Origin: Minisyncoccota bacterium
Lineage (GTDB): Bacteria > Patescibacteriota > Minisyncoccia > UBA6257 > HR35
Reading direction: 5' to 3'
Length of the DNA stretch: 13,710 nt
NCBI GenBank assembly: GCA_937934285.1
Contig: CALHAT010000028.1
Location: 1 to 13,710, forward strand
Shown here piece by piece: positions 5,606 through 13,182 of the stretch (the stretch's first letter is position 1; each line of letters opens with the position of its first letter). Position numbers and translations under genes: made by a program. The notes beneath the pieces are model-generated. The model ran no database searches, had not been told where the DNA came from, and was given only the letters and a program-made list of their open reading frames with translations.

Positions 5606-7044
5606 TTAAATTGTGAAGTTATTATTTCTAAACCACTTTCGGTAGCCGAATAAATAAGAAGATTCGAAATAACTGCCCAAATAATTTTGTAATTATTATT
5701 AAAATAAACAACTCGATAATTAAAATCATTTATGTTTTTAGAAACAAAAGGTTTTAATGGTTTACCAGGATCAAAATCGAAAAACAAAGTTTTCATATCG
5801 TTAACCATATTGTTCTTTTCCCAATTTTCATTAAAATGCTTAATTAAAACTGGGTTTTTAATCTCAAAAATTAAAATAGGATATCTTCTTGTATAGGTAT
5901 AGTATATCATAAAAGCATAATTACCTGAAAATTCATTTTTGAAATTATTAATTTGTTGAGAAGAAAATTTGGTTGGTTTAATAAAATAATTAAAAATTAA
6001 ATCTAAAGGAACAGGCTGTTCGTTGAAAGTTATGTTTATATTTAACAAAAAGCCTGTTGGTTCCTTTCTTTTTAAAAATAAATCAATTTGTCTTTGTAAT
6101 TCTTCAATACTCAAATTACTCATTTTAATTTCTAAATTAGGAAAATTATCAAGAAAAGAAAATTTTTTAGCAGGATAATTTGTAATGGCAATGTTTGAAT
6201 GAGGAGGAACAGTTATTTTTTTTGTTTCATTATCAATTTTGATTTTTTCTTTACTTGGTGATAAAGAAGGTTGAGGCTCAGGCAATTCAGATATAACTGT
6301 CTTTTCTTCAGCTATTTGAGGAATCGATTCTGATGTTTCTTGAGGCGTTGGAAAAGCTGGTTTAACCGAGGGAATATCAAGAATCGGAGTTGTTTCTTGT
6401 GGAATTTCTTTTTTAGAAATAAAAGTTTTAATTCGTTGGTAAGGTTTTAAAAAAATTATAACTAAAATTAACACCCCTGCTCCTAAACCAAAGAAAAAAT
6501 AATTTAACAAATTAAATTTTCTTGTTTTTAATTGAGTTTCTGTTGATATTTCTTGTTGACTGAATTCTTCGGCGATTTTCGGTTTTGATATTAATACCTC
6601 TTTATCTTTTTTTTGGGCTCTGTAAAAAATTTCTTCGCCTAAAAACTCCTCTTTTTTAGTTTCTTTTAATTGAGGCATAGAGGTCTCAAAAGGAACCTCT
6701 GTTTGTTTTTCAGCCATAATTAATCCTGAAGATATAATTGGTTTAACATCGGATGGGGTTAATTTTTCTGAAGTTGTTTCTTCAAATGTTTGTAGCTCAG
6801 GATGATAAACCCCGGAAAGAGATTCAGGTTTGAGAACAATTTTTTGATGAGTAGGCATTTGAACAGGCTTTTTTTGATCTGAAAAATCTTTCTGGGTATC
6901 AATTTCAATTTTTGATATATATTCTTTTTTAATTTCTTGTTTTTGAGGCAATTCTATCTTTCTTGTTTCTTTAGTTGCTTTTTCAACTAAATGTTCTGAA
7001 GTTAAAATTTGAAATTTTATCTCTTTATCCTTTTTTTCGGACAT
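5602..7044 (-). CDS. Single-pass membrane protein of unknown function
   Basis: I do not recognise a named family. The 480 residues divide into four parts: a charged, Lys/Glu-rich, probably disordered region (1-176); one strong transmembrane helix (about 177-199, FFFGLGAGVLILVIIFL); a Pro/Glu/Ser-rich linker (about 204-270); and a folded-looking C-terminal region (about 275-480) rich in aromatic residues and beta-prone segments (YYTYTRRYPILIFEIKN, HFNENWEKN, YRVVYFNNNYKIIWAVISNLLIYSATE). Similar architecture occurs in hypothetical proteins that I recall from Patescibacteria. Topology is probably N-in with the C-terminal region outside. It overlaps the pnp stop by 20 nt and the DksA-like gene by 4 nt, so it is co-translated with RNA-decay genes, but no functional link is shown. 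Confidence 0.75.
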   Translation of the reverse strand: MSEKKDKEIKFQILTSEHLVEKATKETRKIELPQKQEIKKEYISKIEIDTQKDFSDQKKPVQMPTHQKIVLKPESLSGVYHPELQTFEETTSEKLTPSDVKPIISSGLIMAEKQTEVPFETSMPQLKETKKEEFLGEEIFYRAQKKDKEVLISKPKIAEEFSQQEISTETQLKTRKFNLLNYFFFGLGAGVLILVIIFLKPYQRIKTFISKKEIPQETTPILDIPSVKPAFPTPQETSESIPQIAEEKTVISELPEPQPSLSPSKEKIKIDNETKKITVPPHSNIAITNYPAKKFSFLDNFPNLEIKMSNLSIEELQRQIDLFLKRKEPTGFLLNINITFNEQPVPLDLIFNYFIKPTKFSSQQINNFKNEFSGNYAFMIYYTYTRRYPILIFEIKNPVLIKHFNENWEKNNMVNDMKTLFFDFDPGKPLKPFVSKNINDFNYRVVYFNNNYKIIWAVISNLLIYSATESGLEIITSQFK

Positions 7045-9091
7045 CTTTTAAAGAAACATAAATTTTACCATCTTCGCTAATTTGTTTCACTAAAACTTTC
7101 AGCTCCGCTCCAATTTTAATCTCATTTTCAATATTTTCAATTTTTTTATCAGCTATTTCAGAAATATGTAAAAGGGCGGTTTTTTGAGGTGCCAATTCCA
7201 AAATTGCTCCAAAAGGCAAAATTTTTATTACTTTTCCTTTAACAATTTCACCGGTATTTAAAGAATCACTAATAATTTTAATCCAATTTTTTGCTTTTTC
7301 AACATTTTCATAATTTTCACCGCTAAGATAGACTAAACCATCGGGGTGAATATCAATTTTTGTATTGGTGAGGTTGATAATTTCATTAATCGTTCTGCCA
7401 CCACTGCCAATTACTAAACCAATTTTTGAAGGGTCAATTTTAATTAATTCAACCCTCGGAGCGAATGGGCTGAGGCTTTTTCTTGGTTCAGAAATAATTT
7501 CTTTCATAAAAGATAAAATTTGTTTTCTAGCCTTTTCAGCTTGAACCAGAGACTTTTCAATTTGTTCAAAGTTTAAGCCTTCAATTTTAACATCAAGTTG
7601 AATAGCAGTAACACCATCTTCAGTGCCAGCAATTTTAAAATCCATTCCACCAAAAAAATCTTCTGGTCCTTGAATATCAGTTAAAAGTTCATAATTTTCA
7701 TCATCTTGGTAAGCAATACCAAGACTTATTCCAGCAATATGTTTTTTTAAGGGAACACCCGCATCCATTAAAGCTAAAGAAGAAGCGCAGACCGAACCCA
7801 TCGAAGTTGAACCGTTTGAAGATAGAACCTCAGAAACAACTCTTATGGTATAAGGAAATTCTTCTTGCGAGGGGACTAAATTTCTTAAGGCTTTTTCAGC
7901 AAGTTCACCATGACCAATTTCTCTTCGCGATGGTCCTTTGTTCGATCCCAATTCCCCAGTTGAATAAGGAGGAAAATTGTAATGATGAATAAAGTGTTTA
8001 GTACCTTCGTATTCAATTTCTCTTAAAACCAGCTCTTCGCCAGGAGTAGCCAAAGTTACCGTTGATAAAACATGAGTCAAGCCTCTCTGGAAAAGGGCTG
8101 AGCCATGAACTCGGGGCAAAATCCTCACTTGGGCTTTCAAAGATCTAATTTCCTCAAGCTTTCTTCCGTCCGGTCTTATTTTGTTTTTCAAAACATTTTC
8201 CTGAAAAGTTTTTTTGAAAAGATGATTGAGGGCATGGAAAATATAAGTTTCTAATCCTTCCCAGTTCTCTTCGCGTAATTTTTCAGAAAGCTTTTGAAAA
8301 CTTCCTTCACCTTCTTTCTGAGAAAAAAGAATCTCTTTTAAATTGATATTTTTTTCTTCAAAAAATTTTATTAATAATTGTTCTCCCTTTTTAAAATTTT
8401 CTAAATCTAAAACTGTTTTTTCTTTTTCTTTGCCCAGGTTATCTTCAATAAAGTTAATTATTTTTTTTATCTCCTTAAAAGCAATTTGACAGCCGTCAAT
8501 AATCGTCTTATTTTTTATTTCTTTAGCTTCTAATTCAATCATATTAATCTTACTGCCTGTTCCCGAGACAAAAAGATCAGCTAAGAGGTTGCTTACATTT
8601 TCTGGTGGGTTGATTTGCCAGCCATTTTCTTTTAGTCCCAATCTAATCCCGGCAATTGTTTCATTGGGTAACCTCAAAGCTCGAAGACCAAAAGAAGATC
8701 CTAAAAGAGCAAGAAAAGCAGGATCTATTTCAGGATCATAAGAAAGAACAGTGTTTATAATTTGAATTTGTTTGCGAAAATGGGGGTCAAAACTTGGTCT
8801 TAAACTGCGGTCAATTAACCGAGCGTTTAAAATTGAAGTAATTGTTGGTCGACCTTCACGTCTGATAAATCGACTACCAAAAATTTTCCCAGCTGCATAA
8901 AATTTTTCTTCATAATCAATAGTTAATGGTAAAAAATCAGAGGCAATAATTTCTTCACCTAAATTAATTACTGTTAAAACAATAGCATCTTTGCTTTTAG
9001 TTAATAAAGAGATCATTGATCTTTCAGCCCAATCATTGATTTCAAACTCAATTTCATAGCTATCACTTTTTAAAAAATAATTTTTAATCAT
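7025..9091 (-). CDS. pnp: Polyribonucleotide nucleotidyltransferase (PNPase)
   Basis: Phosphorolytic 3'-5' exoribonuclease, normally a homotrimer in the cytoplasm, sometimes in a degradosome. The 688 residues contain the full domain order: first RNase PH domain (about 1-210, with GSRFIRREGRP), helical linker (about 210-300), catalytic RNase PH domain (about 305-530, with RPDGR, NGSTSMGSVCASSLALMDAGVP and TDIQGPEDFFGGMDFK), KH domain (about 548-610; GxxG loop IGSGG at 561-565) and S1 domain (about 613-688, GEIVKGKVIKILPFGAILEL). Asp478, Asp484 and Lys486 align with E. coli Asp486, Asp492 and Lys494, so it should be active. The ATG overlaps the NYN gene stop (ATGA); the 3' end overlaps the next gene by 20 nt. 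The rpsO-pnp linkage is ancient, but here it is interrupted by the NYN gene. Confidence 0.97.
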   Translation of the reverse strand: MIKNYFLKSDSYEIEFEINDWAERSMISLLTKSKDAIVLTVINLGEEIIASDFLPLTIDYEEKFYAAGKIFGSRFIRREGRPTITSILNARLIDRSLRPSFDPHFRKQIQIINTVLSYDPEIDPAFLALLGSSFGLRALRLPNETIAGIRLGLKENGWQINPPENVSNLLADLFVSGTGSKINMIELEAKEIKNKTIIDGCQIAFKEIKKIINFIEDNLGKEKEKTVLDLENFKKGEQLLIKFFEEKNINLKEILFSQKEGEGSFQKLSEKLREENWEGLETYIFHALNHLFKKTFQENVLKNKIRPDGRKLEEIRSLKAQVRILPRVHGSALFQRGLTHVLSTVTLATPGEELVLREIEYEGTKHFIHHYNFPPYSTGELGSNKGPSRREIGHGELAEKALRNLVPSQEEFPYTIRVVSEVLSSNGSTSMGSVCASSLALMDAGVPLKKHIAGISLGIAYQDDENYELLTDIQGPEDFFGGMDFKIAGTEDGVTAIQLDVKIEGLNFEQIEKSLVQAEKARKQILSFMKEIISEPRKSLSPFAPRVELIKIDPSKIGLVIGSGGRTINEIINLTNTKIDIHPDGLVYLSGENYENVEKAKNWIKIISDSLNTGEIVKGKVIKILPFGAILELAPQKTALLHISEIADKKIENIENEIKIGAELKVLVKQISEDGKIYVSLKDVRKKG

Positions 9092-9591
9092 ATTAATATT
9101 ACACTTTTAATTTCGTCTAAATCATAATAAAAATCTGCGGTTTCTTTTAATTTTGTTGATGTTGTTTGGGAAAAACCAGCAATCTCAATGATTTTACCTT
9201 GATTTTGTAAATATTCAACTAAAGGTAGAAAATCACCATCACCAGTGACTATTATCACCACATCAACTAAACTACTAAATCTGATGACATCAACAGCAAT
9301 ACCAATATCCCAATCAGCTTTTTTGGTCCCATCGGGATAAATTTGTAGTTCTTTAATTCTTAATTTTATACCTTGGCTGCTTAAAGCTTCAAAAAAATCA
9401 ATTTCTTTAGGTGTAAATTCTGAACGAATTACATAAGCAATTGCTTGAATTAAATTTCTTTCGCCAACCAAAATATCAACTAATTTCCGAAAATCAACCT
9501 TGCGGTCATAAAGATTTTTTGCTGAATGATAAATATTTTGAGTATCGATAAAGATATTAACCCTTTGCCACGGCTTTTTAAATGGATTCAT
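9088..9591 (-). CDS. NYN (LabA/DUF88-type, PIN-like) putative ribonuclease
   Basis: A protein of 167 residues, essentially a single NYN domain. Acidic motifs expected of the PIN-like metal site are in place: FIDTQNIY (Asp16, Asn19), KKADWDIGIAVDVI (Asp93, Asp95, Asp101) and VTGDGDFLPLVEYL (Asp118, Asp120). TGDGDF followed by a hydrophobic helix and a GKIIEIAGF strand is the LabA/DUF88 signature. Family members are metal-dependent RNases or regulators acting on RNA; the substrate here is unknown. It sits between rpsO and pnp with ATGA overlaps on both sides, so it is probably translated with them, which fits a role in RNA processing or decay (inference). It has no extra domain, signal peptide or membrane segment. 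Confidence 0.88.
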   Translation of the reverse strand: MNPFKKPWQRVNIFIDTQNIYHSAKNLYDRKVDFRKLVDILVGERNLIQAIAYVIRSEFTPKEIDFFEALSSQGIKLRIKELQIYPDGTKKADWDIGIAVDVIRFSSLVDVVIIVTGDGDFLPLVEYLQNQGKIIEIAGFSQTTSTKLKETADFYYDLDEIKSVILI

Positions 9592-9851
9592 AGGCCAAGT
9601 TCTTTAACTATTTTTCGATAGCGAGTATAAGAAACTTTTTTAAGATAACTCAGAAGTTTTTTGCGATGGGCAATTTTTAAAATTAAACCTCTTTTTGAAT
9701 TTTTATCGTGTTTATTTTTTTGAAGATGTGAGCTTAAATTTAAAATTTCCTCGGTTAAAAGAGCAATTTGAACCTCAGGATTGCCGGTATCTTTTTCGTG
9801 CTGACCAAACTTTTTAATGATTTCTTGAATTTTTTCTTTAACCTTAACCAT
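9588..9851 (-). CDS. rpsO: 30S ribosomal protein uS15
   Basis: A primary 16S rRNA-binding protein of the small-subunit platform. At 87 residues it is close to the usual 88-89. Family motifs are clear: FGQHEKDTGNPEVQIALLTEEI, LSSHLQKNKHDKNSKRGLILKIAHRKKLLSYLKK and YRKIVKELGL. The ATG at 9851 is the only sensible start; it has no Shine-Dalgarno and would lie only about 3 nt from the predicted transcript start, so the mRNA may be nearly leaderless. It is the first gene of the leftward operon with the NYN protein and pnp. In E. coli S15 represses its own mRNA through a leader structure; no room for such a leader is visible here. Confidence 0.97.
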   Translation of the reverse strand: MVKVKEKIQEIIKKFGQHEKDTGNPEVQIALLTEEILNLSSHLQKNKHDKNSKRGLILKIAHRKKLLSYLKKVSYTRYRKIVKELGL

Positions 9852-9853
9852 TA

Positions 9854-9859
9854 TATAAT
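9854..9859 (+). promoter_or_regulatory. -10 box for the xer-lepA-thrS operon
   Basis: A perfect TATAAT lies 21 nt upstream of the recombinase ATG, placing the transcript start near 9866 with a leader of about 15 nt and no Shine-Dalgarno. It abuts the rpsO -10 on the opposite strand, so the two promoters should compete for polymerase. No convincing -35 was found. Confidence 0.5.
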
Positions 9860-9860
9860 A

Positions 9861-9869
9861 ATTTTAACA
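9861..9869 (-). promoter_or_regulatory. Extended -10 promoter for rpsO operon
   Basis: The minus strand reads TGTTAAAAT, a TGN-TAAAAT extended -10. It is almost the same as the infC element, and 14 of 15 bases match between 4257-4271 and 9861-9875. Predicted transcript start is near 9854, about 3 nt before the rpsO ATG. Confidence 0.5.
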
Positions 9870-9880
9870 CAAAATTATTA

Positions 9881-10771
9881 ATGATAAAAATGAATCCCCA
9901 AAATTATCTAATAAAATTCGAAAACTACCTTTCTTTAGAAAAAGGCAGAAGCTCCGGAACAATTCGAGAATATTTAAGGAAAATCTCGGTTTTTTTAGAA
10001 TGGCTCAAAAAAAATAAAATTAAAGAGATTAACGATGAAGCTATTTATAATTTCCGTATTTTTTTAAATAAAAAAGGTCTGAGTTTAAAAACCCAATCTT
10101 ACTATTTAATTGCTTTAAGAAATTTTTTAAGATTTTTACAAAAAAAGGACATTGATCTTTATGATCCAACCAAAATTGAATTGCCAAAATTGCCGGAGAG
10201 AGAAATAAATGTTTTAACTGATGAAGAATTAGAAAGATTGTTAAATTCAGCTCAAGGCGAAGATTTAAAATCTTTAAGAGACCGAGCTTTGTTAGAAACA
10301 TTATTTAGTACCGGTCTTAGGGTTTCGGAACTTTGTTCTTTAAATAGGGATCTTGATTTAAAGAAAGGTGAAATTAAAGTCAAAGGTAAAGGCGGAAAAT
10401 TAAGAATTGTTTTTCTTTCCAAAATTGCTAAACATTATTTACAAAAATATTTAGACAAAAGAGACGATAAAGAGCCGGCTCTTTTTATTAATTTAAGTAA
10501 AAATAAAAAATTTCAAAGATTAACGCCCCGTGGTGTTGAAAAAATTATTAAATATTATGCTAAAAAAGCTGGTATTTTAAAAAAAATTTCACCTCATACC
10601 TTGAGGCATCAATTCGCAACTGATCTTTTGTTAGCTGGTGCTGATTTAAGAGCTATCCAGATGCTTTTAGGTCATAAAAATTTGCAAACAACTCAAATTT
10701 ATACTCATTTAACCAACAAAGAATTAAAAGAAATTCATCAAGCTTTCCATGCTCGAAGAAGAAAAGTCTAA
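9881..10771 (+). CDS. xer: XerC/XerD-type tyrosine recombinase
   Basis: Site-specific recombinase, probably resolving chromosome dimers at dif. The 296 residues contain an N-terminal SAM-like core-binding domain (about 5-88: YLIKFENYLSLEKGRSSGTIREY) and a C-terminal catalytic domain (about 107-296). All active-site residues are present: Arg147 (STGLRVSEL), Lys173 (GKGGKLR), His239 and Arg242 (PHTLRH), His265 (LLGHKNLQTTQIY) and nucleophile Tyr274. Length and the FHARRRK tail are those of housekeeping Xer proteins rather than phage or integron integrases. Whether it is XerC, XerD or a lone Xer cannot be told from sequence alone. The ATG at 9881 (MIKMNP) is the first; a second at 9890 (MNPQNYL) is equally plausible. 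It overlaps lepA by 23 nt. No integron attC or phage genes are nearby. Confidence 0.93.
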   Translation: MIKMNPQNYLIKFENYLSLEKGRSSGTIREYLRKISVFLEWLKKNKIKEINDEAIYNFRIFLNKKGLSLKTQSYYLIALRNFLRFLQKKDIDLYDPTKIELPKLPEREINVLTDEELERLLNSAQGEDLKSLRDRALLETLFSTGLRVSELCSLNRDLDLKKGEIKVKGKGGKLRIVFLSKIAKHYLQKYLDKRDDKEPALFINLSKNKKFQRLTPRGVEKIIKYYAKKAGILKKISPHTLRHQFATDLLLAGADLRAIQMLLGHKNLQTTQIYTHLTNKELKEIHQAFHARRRKV

Positions 10772-12560
10772 AATTAGAAATTTTGCTATTATTGCCCATA
10801 TTGATCATGGTAAATCAACTTTAGCTGATAGATTTTTAGAAGTTACCCAAACTGTTGCAAAAGAAAAATTACAAGAGCAGCACCTTGACCGTCTTGCCTT
10901 AGAAAGAGAAAGAGGTATAACAATTAAAATGCAACCTGTAACTATGAACCATCAAAATTATATCCTTAACTTGATTGATACTCCGGGTCATATTGATTTT
11001 TCCTACGAAGTTTCTCGGGCTTTAGCCGCTGTTGAAGGTGTCATTTTGCTTGTTGATGGTTCGCAAGGTATTCAAGCGCAAACAATCGCTAATTTAGAGA
11101 TTGCTAACGAACAAAATCTAAAAATAATCCCGGCGATTAATAAAATTGATTTGGAAATTCCTAATTTAGATGATTTAATTAACGAGCTTAAAAATTTAAC
11201 TGGTGAAAAAGAAGTTTATCTGGTTTCAGCTAAATTTGGAACTGGAGTTGAAGACCTTTTAAAAGCAATAATTGAGAAAATCCCCCCACCTAAGGGAGGG
11301 CTAATGGATGTCAATGATATTCGTGCCGATTCGTGTAATGAAAGTGAAGCGCTTGTTTTTGATTCCCATTTCGATCCTTACAAAGGGATTATTGCTCACT
11401 GTCGAGTTTTTTCTGGAAGTTTTCAGAAATTCCAAGAAGCTCATCTTTTACAAGCAAAATATAAATTTAAAATTTTAGAAGTCGGTCTTTTTAAACCCGA
11501 ACTTGAAGAAACTGAATCGTTAAAAGAAGGAATGATTGGTTATATTGCTACCGGTATTAAAGACCCTGGTATTTTAAAGATTGGCGACACAATTAGCTTG
11601 GATCCAAATTCTCAACCTTTACCAGGCTACCTCGAGCCAACTCCCAATGTTTTTGCCAATATTTTTCCTGCTGAAGAAATTAAGTTCGAATCATTTAGAG
11701 AGGCTATTAATAAATTAAGGTTAAATGATCCAGCTCTATATCTCGAACCTATTTCGAATCCGGTTTTAGGTCGGGGTTTCTTGATTGGTGCTTTAGGACT
11801 TTTACATCTTGAGGTTTTTGAAGAAAGATTAAAAAGAGAATTTAAAACCGAAATTATTATTACTTTACCTTCAGTGAAATATTTAGTTAAATTAAAAAAT
11901 AATCAGATTTTAGAAATTAAAAACCCCAACGATTTGCCAGGTCAAGAAAAAATTTTAGAAATTCAAGAACCAATAGCTGAGTTTGAGATTTTTGCTCCTT
12001 TAGAATTTGTTGACAGTGTTTCCCAGTTAATAAAAAATTCTCGAGGTCAAATTGAAAAAATTTTCGGTGAAGGAAAAATTTTCAAAATAAAAGGCATAAT
12101 TCCTTTAGATGAATTAATTTCTGGTTTTTTTGATAATTTAAAATCTATTTCTTCGGGTTACGCTTCGTTAAGATGGAAATTTTATGACTATCAGCCAGCC
12201 GATTTGGTCAAAATCGATATTTTAGTTGCTGAAGAAAAAGAACCATCGCTTTCAAGAATTGTCCATAAAAACGAAGCTGAAAAAATTGGTCGAAAAATTT
12301 TATTAAAATTAAAAGAACTTTTGCCAAGACAAGAATTTCCCATTAAACTTCAGGCAGCGATTAATAAAAAAATTATTGCTCGTGAAACAGTGCCTGCAAT
12401 TTATCGAGATATTGCTGGTTGGCTTTACGGCGGCGATCGAACTCGAAAAATGAAGCTTTGGCAAAAGCAAAAAGCCGGTAAAAAAAAATTGGAAAAAATT
12501 TTTAAGGGCAAAGTTAAAATTCCCAATAATGTATTAAGAGAAATTTTAAAGATAAGATGA
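10749..12560 (+). CDS. lepA: Elongation factor 4 (EF4/LepA) GTPase
   Basis: Ribosome-associated translational GTPase, implicated in back-translocation and 30S assembly. The 603 residues are full length. GTPase motifs are AHIDHGKST (16-24), RGITIK, DTPGH, NKID and SAK. Domain II, the GFLGLLHLEVxxERLxREF-like segment (here GALGLLHLEVFEERLKREF) and the LepA C-terminal domain (SGYASLRWKFYDYQPADLVKIDILV, GGDRTRKMKLWQKQKAGKKK) follow. Oddity: between PPPKG and ALVFDS (residues 184-200) there are about ten more residues than usual, encoded by DNA resembling the repeats at 172-270. The start overlaps the recombinase gene by 23 nt, and the stop overlaps the Dtd-like start (ATGA). No other in-frame start fits the N-terminus better. 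Confidence 0.96.
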   Translation: MLEEEKSKIRNFAIIAHIDHGKSTLADRFLEVTQTVAKEKLQEQHLDRLALERERGITIKMQPVTMNHQNYILNLIDTPGHIDFSYEVSRALAAVEGVILLVDGSQGIQAQTIANLEIANEQNLKIIPAINKIDLEIPNLDDLINELKNLTGEKEVYLVSAKFGTGVEDLLKAIIEKIPPPKGGLMDVNDIRADSCNESEALVFDSHFDPYKGIIAHCRVFSGSFQKFQEAHLLQAKYKFKILEVGLFKPELEETESLKEGMIGYIATGIKDPGILKIGDTISLDPNSQPLPGYLEPTPNVFANIFPAEEIKFESFREAINKLRLNDPALYLEPISNPVLGRGFLIGALGLLHLEVFEERLKREFKTEIIITLPSVKYLVKLKNNQILEIKNPNDLPGQEKILEIQEPIAEFEIFAPLEFVDSVSQLIKNSRGQIEKIFGEGKIFKIKGIIPLDELISGFFDNLKSISSGYASLRWKFYDYQPADLVKIDILVAEEKEPSLSRIVHKNEAEKIGRKILLKLKELLPRQEFPIKLQAAINKKIIARETVPAIYRDIAGWLYGGDRTRKMKLWQKQKAGKKKLEKIFKGKVKIPNNVLREILKIR

Positions 12561-12997
12561 GACTATTAATTCAAAAAGTGAAAAATTTAATAATTTATCA
12601 GGCTGGAAAGGTAATTTTAGATTTTTCTAATGAAGAATTTTGTTATCTAATCTATGTTGGTTTGGAAAAGAATGATAATAAGAAAAATTTAGAAGAGATA
12701 ATTAAAAGTTTAGAAAATCTTCAAATAGTTGATGTTGACGGTAAATTTTCACAAACTCTAAAAGCAATCAAACCAAAAATTGTTTTTATCTCCCAAATAA
12801 CTTTGGTTTCCGGTTTTGAAAAAGGAAGAATTAATTTTAATAATTCTTTAGATTTCAATTTAGCTCAAAAAATTTTTGAAAAATTCGTTTCTCTTTGGCA
12901 AAATTTAGGTTATAATGTTTTTAGGACTGACTTTGGTAGTTTTTTAGAAATTACGGCAACAAATATTGGTCCCGTTAATTTCTGCTTAAATTTTTAA
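12557..12997 (+). CDS. dtd: D-aminoacyl-tRNA deacylase (Dtd-like, divergent)
   Basis: Removes D-amino acids (and glycine from tRNA-Ala) mischarged on tRNA. At 146 residues it is the usual Dtd length. Family landmarks are the MRLLIQKV start, YVGLEKND (33-40), LENLQIVDVDGKFSQTL (52-68), SQITLVSG (79-86, canonical SQFTL), KGRINFNNS, and NIGPVNF (136-142), which holds the cis Gly-Pro of the NxGPVT motif. Two normally conserved residues differ: Phe to Ile in SQFTL and Thr to Asn after GPV, so the enzyme is divergent but keeps Gly138-Pro139. It overlaps lepA by ATGA and the next gene by 1 nt (TAATG). It lies between EF4 and ThrRS, consistent with translation quality control. Confidence 0.85.
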   Translation: MRLLIQKVKNLIIYQAGKVILDFSNEEFCYLIYVGLEKNDNKKNLEEIIKSLENLQIVDVDGKFSQTLKAIKPKIVFISQITLVSGFEKGRINFNNSLDFNLAQKIFEKFVSLWQNLGYNVFRTDFGSFLEITATNIGPVNFCLNF

Positions 12998-13182
12998 TGA
13001 TAAATTTTCTTTTGGGATTTTGGATTGCTGATCTTTTATTTTCTCTAATTTTTTATTTTAAAAAAGATATTATTTTAAGCTTAGATAAAAAGTTTGCTTT
13101 GATATCAATAATTGTCGATATTTTTCTTCTAACTCTTCTTTTGGCTATTAAATATGCTCAAAGAAAACTTAGAAAACCTTAG
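12997..13182 (+). CDS. Small two-helix membrane protein, unknown function
   Basis: The protein has 61 residues and no recognised family. Two hydrophobic segments (about 3-21, FLLGFWIADLLFSLIFYF; about 34-53, ALISIIVDIFLLTLLLAIKYA) are separated by a short charged loop (KKDIILSLDKK), and the tail is basic (QRKLRKP). The ATG shares its A with the Dtd stop (TAATG), and the 3' end overlaps thrS by 29 nt, so it fits the tightly coupled operon and is probably real. The codon bias toward A/T in third positions is like the neighbours. The function cannot be inferred. Confidence 0.65.
   Translation: MINFLLGFWIADLLFSLIFYFKKDIILSLDKKFALISIIVDIFLLTLLLAIKYAQRKLRKP

Noticed and set aside
7807..7992. 61-codon plus-strand ORF
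   Set aside because: It lies wholly inside the catalytic domain of pnp on the other strand and has no recognisable protein features.
9852..9880. S15-binding leader structure for rpsO autoregulation
   Set aside because: The gap is 29 nt and the predicted leader about 3 nt, too short for a pseudoknot; a binding site inside the coding region was not visible.
10041..10301. 86-codon minus-strand ORF
   Set aside because: It is antisense to the middle of the tyrosine recombinase, which has an intact family sequence here. The reading is a shadow.
9881..10771. Recombinase as sign of a phage, integron or genomic island
   Set aside because: It has housekeeping Xer length and motifs, shares an operon with lepA, and has no att-like repeats or mobile genes around it.
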